From contig NZ_LR134331.1 of NCBI RefSeq assembly GCF_900636965.1, forward strand, positions 434,001 through 498,000: a DNA stretch of 64,000 nt. The letters are read 5' to 3'. The position numbers and the translations under genes are program-made. Under the pieces are notes generated by a model that saw only the letters and a list, made by a program, of their open reading frames with translations, made no database searches and was not told the DNA's origin. This stretch comes from Lacticaseibacillus rhamnosus (GTDB taxonomy: Bacteria; Bacillota; Bacilli; Lactobacillales; Lactobacillaceae). Shown in pieces: positions 7,675 through 17,435 of this stretch; positions within the stretch are counted from its first letter, which is position 1, and every line of letters begins with the position of its first letter.

Positions 7675-8852
7675 CCCCAGTTTACAATTCAAGTGCAACA
7701 CCCTGACGACTAGACCATAAAGGCCATGAAGACCTATTCTTGTTAGTGCTAGCTAAACAAGAAAGCAGGAATCTTCATGACCCACTCTCAGACTAACACC
7801 CACAAGCATTACCAACAACTCAGTTTTAGCGACCGTGCTACAATTCAGGCCCTTCAGGCTGCTGGTGACACCGCGACCGTGATTGCACAGAAGCTTCATC
7901 GCAGTAAAGCGACAATCTCACGAGAAATCACGCGTGGATCTGTAACTCAGCTCGACTCGAAGCGTCACTCGCATCAAGTCTATCTTGCGGAAACTGCCCA
8001 AGCCATGCACGACCGTAAACGCGATAGAACCGGTCACTACGCCTTTCTTAAGACCGGCCGTGCGTTCTTCAAGGCTCTCGCCAGGGAGCTTACTCGTAAG
8101 CCGCGCGTACACAGCGTTGATAGCTTCGTACACTTCTATCGCGACCAGGGCAAGGCTTGCCCTTCAACGACAACTGTGTATCGCTACATCGACGCCGGGC
8201 TGCTTGAGCTAGACAACATGACACTTCCCAAGAAGCTCCGACGCCGCATCAAAGGCTATAAGAACGCCCACAAGCGCAAGAATAAGAAGATATACGGCGA
8301 CTCAATCGAGTTGCGTCCTGCGGCCGTGAATGACCGCACAGGCGTGGGACATTGGGAAGGCGACTTGGTCAAAGGTATTCGCTTAGCTGATGAGCCAGCA
8401 TTAATGACGCTCACAGAACGGTACAGCCGGACTGAGATCATCGTCAAGATTCCTGACTATCATGCGGGCACCTGCCTTAAAGCCTTGCAGGACACGATCG
8501 ACGACTACGGGGCCAAGGAATTTGAGAGTATCACTTTTGACAATGGTTCCGAGTTTGCCAAGTTATCAGAGATTGTTGGAACCCAGATTTACTTCGCACA
8601 TCCGTACTCGCCTTGGGAGCGTGGCACAAACGAGAACGCCAATGGACTGCTTAGGGAATTCTTCCCGAAAGGGAAGTCTCTCAGAGCAGTTACCCTGGTT
8701 GAAATTCAAGCAGTCCAATCCGCACTGAACCATCGTCCCAGACGTATTCTGAACTATCTTCGCCCATGCGATTACTACCGATGCATGGCGTAACAGCCTA
8801 GACCACTATCAAGAATTCGTTATCATCGTTGCACTTGACTTGAAAATTGAGG
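7675..8852 (+). mobile_element. IS30-family insertion sequence, 1178 bp
   Basis: Bounded by 25-bp terminal inverted repeats with 21 matches; both ends share CAAGTGCAAC in inverted orientation. It is flanked by identical 14-bp direct repeats and carries one full-length transposase. Precise removal restores the DeoR gene, so the insertion looks recent. The element also looks richer in G+C by eye than its surroundings. Confidence 0.9.
7777..8793 (+). CDS. IS30-family DDE transposase
   Basis: 338-residue transposase that catalyses cut and strand transfer of the element. The N-terminal helix-turn-helix is IS30-like (LSFSDRATIQALQAAG and SKATISREITRGS). The catalytic triad is visible: D in GHWEGDLV, D in ITFDNGSEF and E in RGTNENANGLLREF. 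No frameshift or stop is seen, so it may be active. Confidence 0.93.
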   Translation: MTHSQTNTHKHYQQLSFSDRATIQALQAAGDTATVIAQKLHRSKATISREITRGSVTQLDSKRHSHQVYLAETAQAMHDRKRDRTGHYAFLKTGRAFFKALARELTRKPRVHSVDSFVHFYRDQGKACPSTTTVYRYIDAGLLELDNMTLPKKLRRRIKGYKNAHKRKNKKIYGDSIELRPAAVNDRTGVGHWEGDLVKGIRLADEPALMTLTERYSRTEIIVKIPDYHAGTCLKALQDTIDDYGAKEFESITFDNGSEFAKLSEIVGTQIYFAHPYSPWERGTNENANGLLREFFPKGKSLRAVTLVEIQAVQSALNHRPRRILNYLRPCDYYRCMA

Positions 8853-8866
8853 GACGAATAATCGGT
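8853..8866. repeat. Target-site duplication, right copy
   Basis: GACGAATAATCGGT, identical to 7661-7674, immediately right of the IS inverted repeat. Confidence 0.85.
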
Positions 8867-9364
8867 TCATTGATCCTGCCTAAAATGACTGTTTTTCTTG
8901 GTGCAGGAACCACAATCTATGCTTCCGCGGATTTCTTGCCAAAGACAAAAGACATCAACTACGTCACAAATTCTGACTTAATCTTTAGATATTTGGTGAG
9001 CAAGGATATTAATGTACTTCTAACTGGCGGCTTTTATCATAGAACAACGAATGAGTTCGTTGGTACGATTGCTGAACAGACATTAAGCAACTATTTATTT
9101 GATTTAGCGTTTATCAGTACAAATGGTATTTTTGAAAACCAAGTGACAACATCCAATTTTGATGAAGGAAATATCCAAAAAGCCGCTATGAAGCGTAGTA
9201 AGAAAAACTATATCGTTGCTGACCATACTAAGTTTGGAAAAGGAGATTCCTTTAGTTTTGCAGAACTAAAAGATTTTGACGGTTTAATCACGGATTCAAA
9301 GGCGTCACGACAAGAATTAAAGATCTTACAGACTGCTACGAAATTGCTTGTGGGGAAGGGCTGA
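8853..9364 (+). pseudogene. DeoR-family repressor, 3' part (gene split by IS)
   Basis: C-terminal sugar-phosphate-binding domain of the split DeoR regulator. Family motifs include TVFLGAGTTIYASADFLP, the LTGGFYHRTTNEFVG stretch, DLAFISTNGI and a VADHTKFGK-type segment. The true frame runs GRIIGSLILPKM, continuous with the 5' piece. No native start codon remains. It ends 5 bp before the downstream kinase gene, which may now depend on IS-derived or readthrough transcription. Confidence 0.88.
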
Positions 9365-9369
9365 AGAGG

Positions 9370-10362
9370 ATGTTACTGACAATTACAACGAATCCCTCAA
9401 TTGATCTGGTTTATAAGACTGGTTCATTTGACTTGGGAACGACAAACCGGGAACTGGAACACTATCAAACAATTGGTGGCAAAGGAATAAATGCGGCCCG
9501 TGTTGCTTCGATTTTGTCTGAGGACAAGCAAGCTGTTGCCGCTACAGGTTTCTTAGGTCGTGAGAACGCGAACCAAATTGCTCATGATTTGGCCCAATAC
9601 AATGTCAAAGATGAAATGATTCGGGTGTCTGGAGCAACAAGGTTTTGTTATACAATTATTGACAATAGCGGGGTTAAGACGGAACTGAATGAGTTGGGGC
9701 AGTCTATTTCTGCGACTAAAGCTGAGGAGCTCTTAGGACAAGTTTCAAGACATCACAACTTGAAAGGAGTTTCGATCAACGGCTCGTTGGCAAAGGATCT
9801 CTCTGACGATTTTTATATCCGATTGATTGAACAAATCAGGATCAACAATCCAGACGCGAAGATTATCTTAGACACTTCGGGAGCAGCTCTGGATTCGGTC
9901 TTGAGCAGTAGCGCGCCTCCTGACTATATCAAGCCAAACAATGATGAGCTTGGTGAGCTTTTGGGAATTGTCGTGCCAGAGGAAGATGATGCAGTTTTAC
10001 ATGCGTTGCAACAGCCGATCTTCCAAAACATTCCCAATATATTAGTCTCAATGGGTTCTCAAGGAGGTATTGCCAAATTAGGCGTTGATGTTCCTCAGTA
10101 CTTCAAGTTAAAAATTTCGCAACAAAAGGCAGTTAACACTGAAGGATCTGGTGATGCGACTGTGGGTGGAATGCTATATGCAGTTGCTAAGGGAAAGCAG
10201 GGACTGGACGTTATTCGATACGGTATGGCGGCAGGTATGGCCAATGTTTTGCAATCGAAGACAGGCTTTGTTGAAAAAAATGCATTTTTAAGGTTTGTAA
10301 CTAGTGGTGAGGCAGTAATAGCTCAACCCATTCAAGCAATACCGATATTAGGCGAAAATTAA
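9370..10362 (+). CDS. PfkB-family sugar-phosphate kinase (tagatose-6-phosphate kinase / 1-phosphofructokinase type)
   Basis: 330-residue ribokinase-superfamily kinase that would phosphorylate a ketose phosphate to the bisphosphate. The N-terminal TTNPSIDLVYK and GGKGINAARVAS motifs are those of LacC and FruK. The C-terminal anion-hole motif is NTEGSGDATVGGML, with D as catalytic base. Its position after the DeoR gene and opposite a galactitol-type PTS fits tagatose-6-phosphate as substrate. No bisphosphate aldolase of the LacD type is nearby; the only aldolase of this locus is the class II enzyme at 3884. Confidence 0.82.
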   Translation: MLLTITTNPSIDLVYKTGSFDLGTTNRELEHYQTIGGKGINAARVASILSEDKQAVAATGFLGRENANQIAHDLAQYNVKDEMIRVSGATRFCYTIIDNSGVKTELNELGQSISATKAEELLGQVSRHHNLKGVSINGSLAKDLSDDFYIRLIEQIRINNPDAKIILDTSGAALDSVLSSSAPPDYIKPNNDELGELLGIVVPEEDDAVLHALQQPIFQNIPNILVSMGSQGGIAKLGVDVPQYFKLKISQQKAVNTEGSGDATVGGMLYAVAKGKQGLDVIRYGMAAGMANVLQSKTGFVEKNAFLRFVTSGEAVIAQPIQAIPILGEN

Positions 10363-10400
10363 GCTCAGTATTTTTTGCTCTAGCCGAGCTCACATATACC

Positions 10401-10453
10401 AAGAAGCTCTAGGTAGCCGCATTTTTAACGGCAGCACCTAGAGCTTTTTCTTG
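10401..10453. terminator. Rho-independent terminator between convergent genes
   Basis: AAGAAGCTCTAGGT and ACCTAGAGCTTTTTCTT form a 14-bp stem, with an inner GCCGC/GCGGC-like pairing, and A and T tracts on both sides. It serves the kinase gene and the convergent RpiR gene. Confidence 0.9.
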
Positions 10454-10508
10454 ATCTTATAGGATATTTTGTAAAGTCGGTGACTTCCTAATGATATGGG
10501 AAATAGTA

Positions 10509-11342
10509 TTACTGATGCTTTTGTGCCACTGCTTGATGAACCAATGCAATTGTCTTTTCACTTTGAAGACCCATTCGTCGGACAAGCTCGGTATAAAGGA
10601 CGTCAAAAATCGCAAGCTGAGACGTCATTGAAATTAGCGCATCAGATCGATAGCGAGTATCTTCGGAAATTGAAAAGAAAACATCCGATACTCTTTTTGC
10701 GAGTGGCGAGGTGGCATAGCTGGTCACAGCAATTATCGGTACTTGATGGGCTGATAATAAATCCACGAGTGCCAGGATGTCTGTGTCATTGCCAGTATGA
10801 GAAATAACGATCGCAACATCGTGTTCAGTAAGCTTGTTTGCGCTCATTAGCTGCATGTGATAGTCGTTGTCGGCAATAAGTGTTAATGGCAATCGTAGAA
10901 AAGTGTGATACGCCGCTTTTGCAATAACATTTGAACTCCCCAATCCAAATAAAGCCACTTTATTTGCGTCCAACAACAAATTGACGCTGTGATCGATTTG
11001 GTCCTGAGTTAAGAATGATAGGGTGCCTTCGAGCGCGGCAATATTAGCATTGACAGTTTTTCGGGCACTGGCCAAAGAATTGTCATTTGTTTCGACATCT
11101 CCATTAGTTGTGTTGTCAATTTCTTTAAGCAGGGCTAGTTTTAGTTGATCAAATGAAGCAAAACCGAGTTGCCGTGCAAAACGCGAGATGGTGGCTGTCG
11201 ACACACCAATTTTATCCGACAGATTCCGTAACGAAGAGTTAGCTACTTTAGCGTAGTTGTGACGGAAATAGTCTGCTACTTGGCGGCTTGCTTCACCTAA
11301 AGCGGAATAAACCTGGGCAATACGACTGTCAAATGTGTTCAT
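10509..11342 (-). CDS. RpiR/MurR-family transcriptional regulator of the ula-like operon
   Basis: 277 residues: N-terminal HTH-6 domain (SLRNLSDKIGVSTATISRFARQLGF) and a C-terminal SIS sugar-phosphate-binding domain (KVALFGLGSSNVIAKAA, AIVISHTGNDTDIL). Divergent from the ascorbate-type PTS genes, which it probably controls in response to a phosphorylated sugar. The ATG follows CGAGGTG. The shared 126-bp upstream region holds a TTACAA/TTGTAA inverted repeat that could be its operator. Confidence 0.85.
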   Translation of the reverse strand: MNTFDSRIAQVYSALGEASRQVADYFRHNYAKVANSSLRNLSDKIGVSTATISRFARQLGFASFDQLKLALLKEIDNTTNGDVETNDNSLASARKTVNANIAALEGTLSFLTQDQIDHSVNLLLDANKVALFGLGSSNVIAKAAYHTFLRLPLTLIADNDYHMQLMSANKLTEHDVAIVISHTGNDTDILALVDLLSAHQVPIIAVTSYATSPLAKRVSDVFFSISEDTRYRSDALISMTSQLAIFDVLYTELVRRMGLQSEKTIALVHQAVAQKHQ

Positions 11343-11388
11343 GTTGTCACCTCGAAATCAAATGCTTGATTTTTGCTAATGAAAGGGG

Positions 11389-11449
11389 TTACAATTCCCT
11401 TGTAAAATCGTTACTTTAAATATTGACGAATCGTGTAACATTATATCAT
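11389..11449. promoter_or_regulatory. Operator and promoter candidates of the ula-like operon
   Basis: TTACAA-N5-TTGTAA (11389-11405) is a perfect 6-bp inverted repeat, and two more GTTAC/GTAAC half-sites follow. TTGACG (11423-11428) with TATCAT (11444-11449) is a possible promoter, but the 15-bp spacer is short. RpiR binding is inferred from position. Confidence 0.4.
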
Positions 11450-11468
11450 ATGAAAGGAGATAAACAAA

Positions 11469-11921
11469 GTGGCTGACTTTAAAATTGATACATCTGACAT
11501 TCAAATTAACGTTCATGCAGATTCATGGCAATCTGCATTAAGATTGGCAGCCAAGCCACTACTTGATAACGGTAGTATCACAGCAACTTATGTCGAAAAT
11601 ATGATTCAAGCAGTTATTAAGTATGGACCATACATTGTCATTGCGCCTGGATTAGCACTTGGGCATGCTGAACCGGATGAAAATGTGCTTAAAACCGGCT
11701 ATGCAATTGCAACGCTTGATACGCCAGTTAAATTCGGAAGTAAAACCAATGATCCTGTTGATGTTGTTGTCGTCTTAGCATCGATCAATAGTAAGGACCA
11801 TCTGAAGTTACTGCAAAAACTTGTTAATTTCTTGGGCAGTTCAACGAATATGCAGGCATTGCGTCAAATGCAGAGTTCTGAAGATGCTGCCCGTATTGTT
11901 CAGGCAATATTGGAAGGGTAA
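11469..11921 (+). CDS. ulaC: PTS ascorbate-family EIIA
   Basis: 150-residue EIIA-2 phosphocarrier; the active site is LALGHAEPDE with His66. The sequence around VENMIQAVIKYGPYIVIAPG is typical of UlaC/SgaA. The GTG start at 11469 is placed by an AAAGGAGA site. First gene of EIIA-EIIC-EIIB-UlaG-HAD. The stop codon directly abuts the EIIC start. Confidence 0.87.
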   Translation: MADFKIDTSDIQINVHADSWQSALRLAAKPLLDNGSITATYVENMIQAVIKYGPYIVIAPGLALGHAEPDENVLKTGYAIATLDTPVKFGSKTNDPVDVVVVLASINSKDHLKLLQKLVNFLGSSTNMQALRQMQSSEDAARIVQAILEG

Positions 11922-13235
11922 GTGGGGGTCATGAAAGCACTGAATTTCATTGTTTTTGAAATTCTAAGTAATCAGACTATTTTTCTGGGCTTGATTGCGT
12001 TATTAGGTCTCTTATTGCAGCGTAAGAAGCTACCTCAAGTGATTGATGGTGTTGTAAAGACAGTTATTGGGATTACCGTACTGGGTGCAGGCGCGGGCTT
12101 ACTAATTAATTCATTGTCGCCGGTAGTGCAAGAGTTAAATAAGTCGTTACATGTTAAGGGCGTGCTACCGACCAATGATGCTGTATTTGGAGTTGTGCTT
12201 AAGTTCGATGAGATTGCCCGAAATGCGGTTGTGATCTTCTTACTGGCTTTTTTCCTGCATCTATTACTCGTTCGGCTGACGCCAGGAAAAGATTTTAAGA
12301 ATGTCTATTTGACGGCGCATCTGATGTTATATCACGCAGCTTTCATGGCAGTAACGTTGCCAGTTGTTTTACATGCCAAGGCATTGGGCACGATTGTTGT
12401 CGGAACATTGCTAAATGCCTTGTATTACACGTATTCTCCAGCAATTACACGTAGACTTGCGCGTAAATGGACGCATGATCAAATTACCTTGGGATTCATG
12501 GATCAGGTGGGATCAATTCTTGCACACTTTATTGGAAAATGGGTGGGCAATGCTGATCCCGATCAAGATGCAGATAAACTGAAGCTTCCTAAATGGGCAA
12601 GCATGTTCAGAGATTCAACGATTGTTTTATTTTTCTTGATGCCAATTATCTTTATTGGCATTGGAGTGGCTGTCGGTCCCGCGGGTATCACAAAGCTGTC
12701 AGGCGGGTCTAATTGGATAATCTGGCTTATTTTACAGGGCTTTCAGTTTACTGCCGGAATCGTCATTTTGCTTTCGGGCGTCCGGATGTTTATTGGTTCA
12801 ATTGTTCCTGCATTTAAAGGAATTTCCGACAAGTTCTTACCGGGATCAGTACCGGCTTTGGATGCGCCGACATTCTTTCCATATTCACCAATGGGAGGTA
12901 TGTTGGGATTCCTTGGCTCAACCATTGGCGCCATCTTAGTTACGATTCTAACGATTGTGCTTCACGCTCCCATCATCGTCTTTCCTTCGCCAATTATTAT
13001 GTACTTTGACGGTAATGTGATGGGTGTCTTTGGAAATAAAGCTGGTGGGTGGCGCGGGGCCATTGCCGCCGGATTTGTAACTGGTATGATTTCATCTGCT
13101 GCCGTTATCCTTTTTTACCCGTTGACAGGTGCAGTTTATGGTAGCGGATTAACTTGGTCTAATATTGATTATGCTTTAGTCTGGACACCGGTTATGTATT
13201 TGCTTAAGGCAATTAGAATGCTGTTGGGTTTTTAA
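11922..13235 (+). CDS. ulaA: PTS ascorbate-family EIIC permease
   Basis: 437-residue polytopic permease of the UlaA/SgaT family, which forms the vitamin-C type PTS fold. The start is ambiguous: a GTG right after the EIIA stop (11922), or the ATG at 11931 close behind a G-rich stretch. It takes up L-ascorbate or a related acid sugar with phosphorylation by the neighbouring EIIB. Typical signatures include KLSGGSNWIIW, FIGSIVPAFKGISDKFLPGS and FGNKAGGWRGA. Confidence 0.88.
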   Translation: MGVMKALNFIVFEILSNQTIFLGLIALLGLLLQRKKLPQVIDGVVKTVIGITVLGAGAGLLINSLSPVVQELNKSLHVKGVLPTNDAVFGVVLKFDEIARNAVVIFLLAFFLHLLLVRLTPGKDFKNVYLTAHLMLYHAAFMAVTLPVVLHAKALGTIVVGTLLNALYYTYSPAITRRLARKWTHDQITLGFMDQVGSILAHFIGKWVGNADPDQDADKLKLPKWASMFRDSTIVLFFLMPIIFIGIGVAVGPAGITKLSGGSNWIIWLILQGFQFTAGIVILLSGVRMFIGSIVPAFKGISDKFLPGSVPALDAPTFFPYSPMGGMLGFLGSTIGAILVTILTIVLHAPIIVFPSPIIMYFDGNVMGVFGNKAGGWRGAIAAGFVTGMISSAAVILFYPLTGAVYGSGLTWSNIDYALVWTPVMYLLKAIRMLLGF

Positions 13236-13253
13236 AATTTTAGGAGGTTCATC

Positions 13254-13541
13254 ATGAAAATTATTGCAGTTTGCGGTTTTGGTGTTGGTTCGAGTGTCAT
13301 TGCTAAGATGAATATCGAGAGCATTCTAGACGAAGAAAACAAATCAAGCGATGCGACAGTTGAAACGGTTGATCTCGGCAGTGTCAGTGGAACTGATGGT
13401 GATTTATACGTTACAACCAACGAATTGTTTGATCAGATTCCAGAAGATATTCAAGAAAAGACAATTGTGCTGTCTAATTTCGTCGATAAGGATGCAATTA
13501 AGAAAAGTATTGATCCTAAGCTTGAAAATTTGGGCAAATAA
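13254..13541 (+). CDS. ulaB: PTS ascorbate-family EIIB
   Basis: 95-residue phosphocarrier with the P-loop-like start IIAVCGFGVGSS; Cys7 is the phosphorylation site. It lies 18 bp after EIIC behind an AGGAGG site. Normal length. Confidence 0.87.
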   Translation: MKIIAVCGFGVGSSVIAKMNIESILDEENKSSDATVETVDLGSVSGTDGDLYVTTNELFDQIPEDIQEKTIVLSNFVDKDAIKKSIDPKLENLGK

Positions 13542-13559
13542 GACTAAGAAGTTGATTTT

Positions 13560-14639
13560 ATGACAACTAAAGACAAGCAATTATCAAATGTGACAGAAGA
13601 TACATGGATCAAAGCGACTTTTCCTGAGTGGGGTAACTGGCTTAATCAGAGTATTGATCGCGAGAAGGTTCTTCGAGGTCATATGCGACTGTGGTGGCTT
13701 GGCAATATGGGAATTTGGCTGAAGAATGATGAGCAGACAAATATTGCGATTGATCTCTGGGCAGGGACAGGCAAACAAACACATGACTTGCCGGATAATC
13801 CACCACGTCATCAGTGGCGACGGATGCTAGGAGCTATGCAGACTCAACCTAATCTGCGCAGAACGCCACAAGTGTTTAACCCATTTAGTATCACCACTCT
13901 GGATGCTTTACTGGTGACCCACTACCATCATGACCATTTAGATCGAAATGTAGCTGCTGCGATTGTTAACAATACCGCTCTTAAGACACCATTAATTGGC
14001 CCCCAGGCTGTCGTCAATCAATGGCTAGCGTGGGGAGTGCCTGAGAATCGTGTTAAGGTGGTTCATCCAGGGGATAGTTTTAAAGTCAAGGATATTAAGA
14101 TTGAAGTATTGCCTTCGTATGACCGTACTATTTTGATTACTGATCCGGTCGGCATGTCCGTGCCAGACGATCGACAGATACCGGATATGGATGAGCGCGC
14201 GGTTGCTTATCTTTTAACCACTTCTGCGGGCACCATCTATCATGCTGGTGATTCCCACTATTCCGTAAACTTTGCCGATGTTGGGATACAGCATGCGATT
14301 GACATTGCCTTATTAGCGTTTGCGGAAAATCCGGTTGGAGTGCAGGACAAAATGACGTCTGTTGATATATTACGCGCGGCTGAAGCTTTAAAAGCAAAGC
14401 TAGTTGTTCCATTGCACTGGGATGTTTGGACGAATACGTTAGGTGACCCCAATGAAATTTTGGCACTTTATGATTACCGTAAAGAACGATTTCGATATCA
14501 ATTTCACCCGTTTATCTGGCAAATCGGCGGTGAATTTGATTGGCCGAGTGACCGTGAACTGCGGGTTTATCATTATCCGCGTGGCTTTGATGATCGTTTT
14601 AAGCATCCGGCAAACTTACCGTATAGCTCATTTTTGTAG
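13560..14639 (+). CDS. ulaG: L-ascorbate-6-phosphate lactonase, UlaG-like metallo-beta-lactamase fold
   Basis: 359 residues. UlaG opens the lactone ring of L-ascorbate 6-phosphate to 3-keto-L-gulonate 6-phosphate. The metal-binding motif is LVTHYHHDHLD, with further ligands in YHAGDSHYS and the C-terminal PLHWDVW. Close family matches are MRLWWLGNMGIWLKND near the N terminus and the long C-terminal extension of UlaG. Its place directly behind ascorbate-type PTS genes supports the assignment. The later ula enzymes (UlaD, UlaE, UlaF) are not in this window. Confidence 0.86.
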   Translation: MTTKDKQLSNVTEDTWIKATFPEWGNWLNQSIDREKVLRGHMRLWWLGNMGIWLKNDEQTNIAIDLWAGTGKQTHDLPDNPPRHQWRRMLGAMQTQPNLRRTPQVFNPFSITTLDALLVTHYHHDHLDRNVAAAIVNNTALKTPLIGPQAVVNQWLAWGVPENRVKVVHPGDSFKVKDIKIEVLPSYDRTILITDPVGMSVPDDRQIPDMDERAVAYLLTTSAGTIYHAGDSHYSVNFADVGIQHAIDIALLAFAENPVGVQDKMTSVDILRAAEALKAKLVVPLHWDVWTNTLGDPNEILALYDYRKERFRYQFHPFIWQIGGEFDWPSDRELRVYHYPRGFDDRFKHPANLPYSSFL

Positions 14640-14648
14640 GTGATACCA

Positions 14649-15452
14649 ATGATACATGTCATTGCAACTGATCTTGACCATACGCTCCTGCGTGAAAATC
14701 ACGCCTTGTCGAAAGAAACAGCAAAGGTTTTATCACATTTGCACGATCAGGGATTGAAGGTTATCTTGGCTTCTGGACGACCGGTTCCAGGCCTAACCGA
14801 TCTGAATGCTCAGTTGGGTCTAATGCAGCCAGAAGATTATTCAATTTATTTAAATGGTGCATTGGTTCTGAATAACAGAACTGGTTATGAGATTTATAGC
14901 CGAACATTGACAGCAGAAACCTTAGAGGCAGTTGGTCAGTTTGCACAGCAAGAAGCTATTCCAGTAGAGTATATTAGTGCTGACACGGTATACTCAACAA
15001 CTGATTTTGGTAGATCTAGCTACAGTACGTTTGCTCCAAAAGGGATGAAGTTTTCTTATGTCAAGCAAGCGGAGTTTTTTCCTCGGAAGCCAATCTATAA
15101 GATAGGGTTCGCCAATGAACCATTAAGGATTGATGCCCTTCAAGCCACAATTAAGATGTTGAACGTATCAGTTACTCGATCACGAAGAGAATTTTTAGAA
15201 TTAATGCCACTAGGGGTCAATAAAGCAGTGGGTCTCGAAAAGGTTGTTCACCAGTTAGGGTACAATGCCCAACAGGTAATGGCATTTGGTGACGAGGAGA
15301 ACGATCTGGAGATGTTGCGGTATGCAGGGGTTAGCATCGCTGTGGCCAATGCACAGACAAAGGTAAAAGCTGTTGCAAGGTATATCACAGATACGAATGA
15401 GGTTGATGGAGTTGCACAATTTCTGAAAAGCTGGTTTTCAACTTCATCTTAA
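14649..15452 (+). CDS. Cof-type HAD-superfamily sugar phosphatase
   Basis: HAD phosphatase of the Cof/YidA group with a C2 cap, 267 residues from the ATG at 14649 (AGGTGA lies 6 nt before it; an in-frame GTG at 14640 is less likely). Motif I is ATDLDHTLL, with the nucleophile and acid Asp pair, and motif IV is FGDEENDLEML. It is co-transcribed with the ula-like genes and may drain a phosphorylated intermediate. The substrate is unknown. Confidence 0.83.
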   Translation: MIHVIATDLDHTLLRENHALSKETAKVLSHLHDQGLKVILASGRPVPGLTDLNAQLGLMQPEDYSIYLNGALVLNNRTGYEIYSRTLTAETLEAVGQFAQQEAIPVEYISADTVYSTTDFGRSSYSTFAPKGMKFSYVKQAEFFPRKPIYKIGFANEPLRIDALQATIKMLNVSVTRSRREFLELMPLGVNKAVGLEKVVHQLGYNAQQVMAFGDEENDLEMLRYAGVSIAVANAQTKVKAVARYITDTNEVDGVAQFLKSWFSTSS

Positions 15453-15530
15453 GTTTACGTGCTTGACGTTGGTTCGTTTTCAAATGCATTGATTCTTATA
15501 ACAAACAGAGCCTTTAGTGAGTTTCCATGG

Positions 15531-15565
15531 CGCCTCTGAGATATGTTCTCAAGAGGCGTTTTTAA
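15531..15565 (+). terminator. Rho-independent terminator of the ula-like operon
   Basis: CGCCTCTGAGA and TCTCAAGAGGCG form an 11-bp stem with one bulged A, followed by TTTTT. The rest of the 530-bp gap to 15981 holds the operators and promoter listed next and no gene. Confidence 0.85.
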
Positions 15566-15817
15566 AGTTTAGATGATCACATGAAACGATTCCCACAATA
15601 CAGTGTTGGAAAACGATTGACAAAGCTAAGAAACAGATGTTGGAACTGTACTAATGTTAACGATATTGGTCTATGTCATCGCTTTGATAATTGAAAACAG
15701 AATAATGAAAAGTACGTTTTAACGGTATTGTTTTTGAATTAAATGAAAAATTTTATGAAACACTTTTGTTTGAATTTAGCTAATAGCTGTATTATGAGCA
15801 TTGATGCAAAACAAATC

Positions 15818-15831
15818 TGAAATATATTTCA
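15818..15831. promoter_or_regulatory. Palindrome TGAAATATATTTCA, candidate RpiR operator
   Basis: Perfect 14-bp palindrome about 45 bp upstream of the cre site of the GH4 gene. TGAAA-N4-TTTCA palindromes are known for RpiR-family regulators, and an RpiR gene lies within this cluster at 19371. The link is inference. Confidence 0.5.
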
Positions 15832-15837
15832 TTATTT

Positions 15838-15868
15838 GGAACATTTCGAAAAATCCGAAACTTGTTCC
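15838..15868. promoter_or_regulatory. Hyphenated inverted repeat upstream of the GH4 gene
   Basis: GGAACATTTCG (15838-15848) and CGAAACTTGTTCC (15856-15868) form an interrupted inverted repeat just upstream of the cre/promoter. It could be a second operator half or part of a regulator-binding array with 15818. Confidence 0.4.
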
Positions 15869-15875
15869 CTTTTAA

Positions 15876-15913
15876 ATGAAAACGCTTGCATAAAGACTTG
15901 AGCGGCATAATAC
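15876..15913 (+). promoter_or_regulatory. cre site and promoter of the sim-like cluster
   Basis: ATGAAAACGCTTGCA (15876-15890) matches the cre consensus at every defined position. It overlaps a possible -35 TTGCAT (15886-15891), with TAATAC (15908-15913) as -10 at a 16-bp spacing. This predicts strong CcpA repression. Confidence 0.75.
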
Positions 15914-15954
15914 TCAATGTGTACCCGGGGAAGAGAAGAATCCAGATTGAATAA

Positions 15955-17310
<1,356 letters not shown>

Positions 17311-17343
17311 GTTGACTGTGTCAAAATCCAAATAACGTAGAGA

Positions 17344-17384
17344 GGACGAGAATTAAGCGAATCTGTTAATTGCTCGCCCTTTTC
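17344..17384 (+). terminator. Intercistronic hairpin, possible partial terminator
   Basis: GGACGAGAATTAA and TTAATTGCTCGCCC pair over about 13 bp with two mismatches, followed by TTTTC. It lies between the GH4 and EIICB genes and may lower or stabilise transcript segments rather than end transcription. Confidence 0.5.
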
Positions 17385-17435
17385 TTTCGAAGAGAAAAGT
17401 AAGGGCTTACATTATAGAAAGCGAGATGAGCTTCA

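Noticed and set aside
8840-8852. TTG at 8840 as a start codon for the right DeoR fragment
   Set aside because: These bases belong to the IS end and no ribosome site precedes them; the fragment is the 3' part of a split gene.
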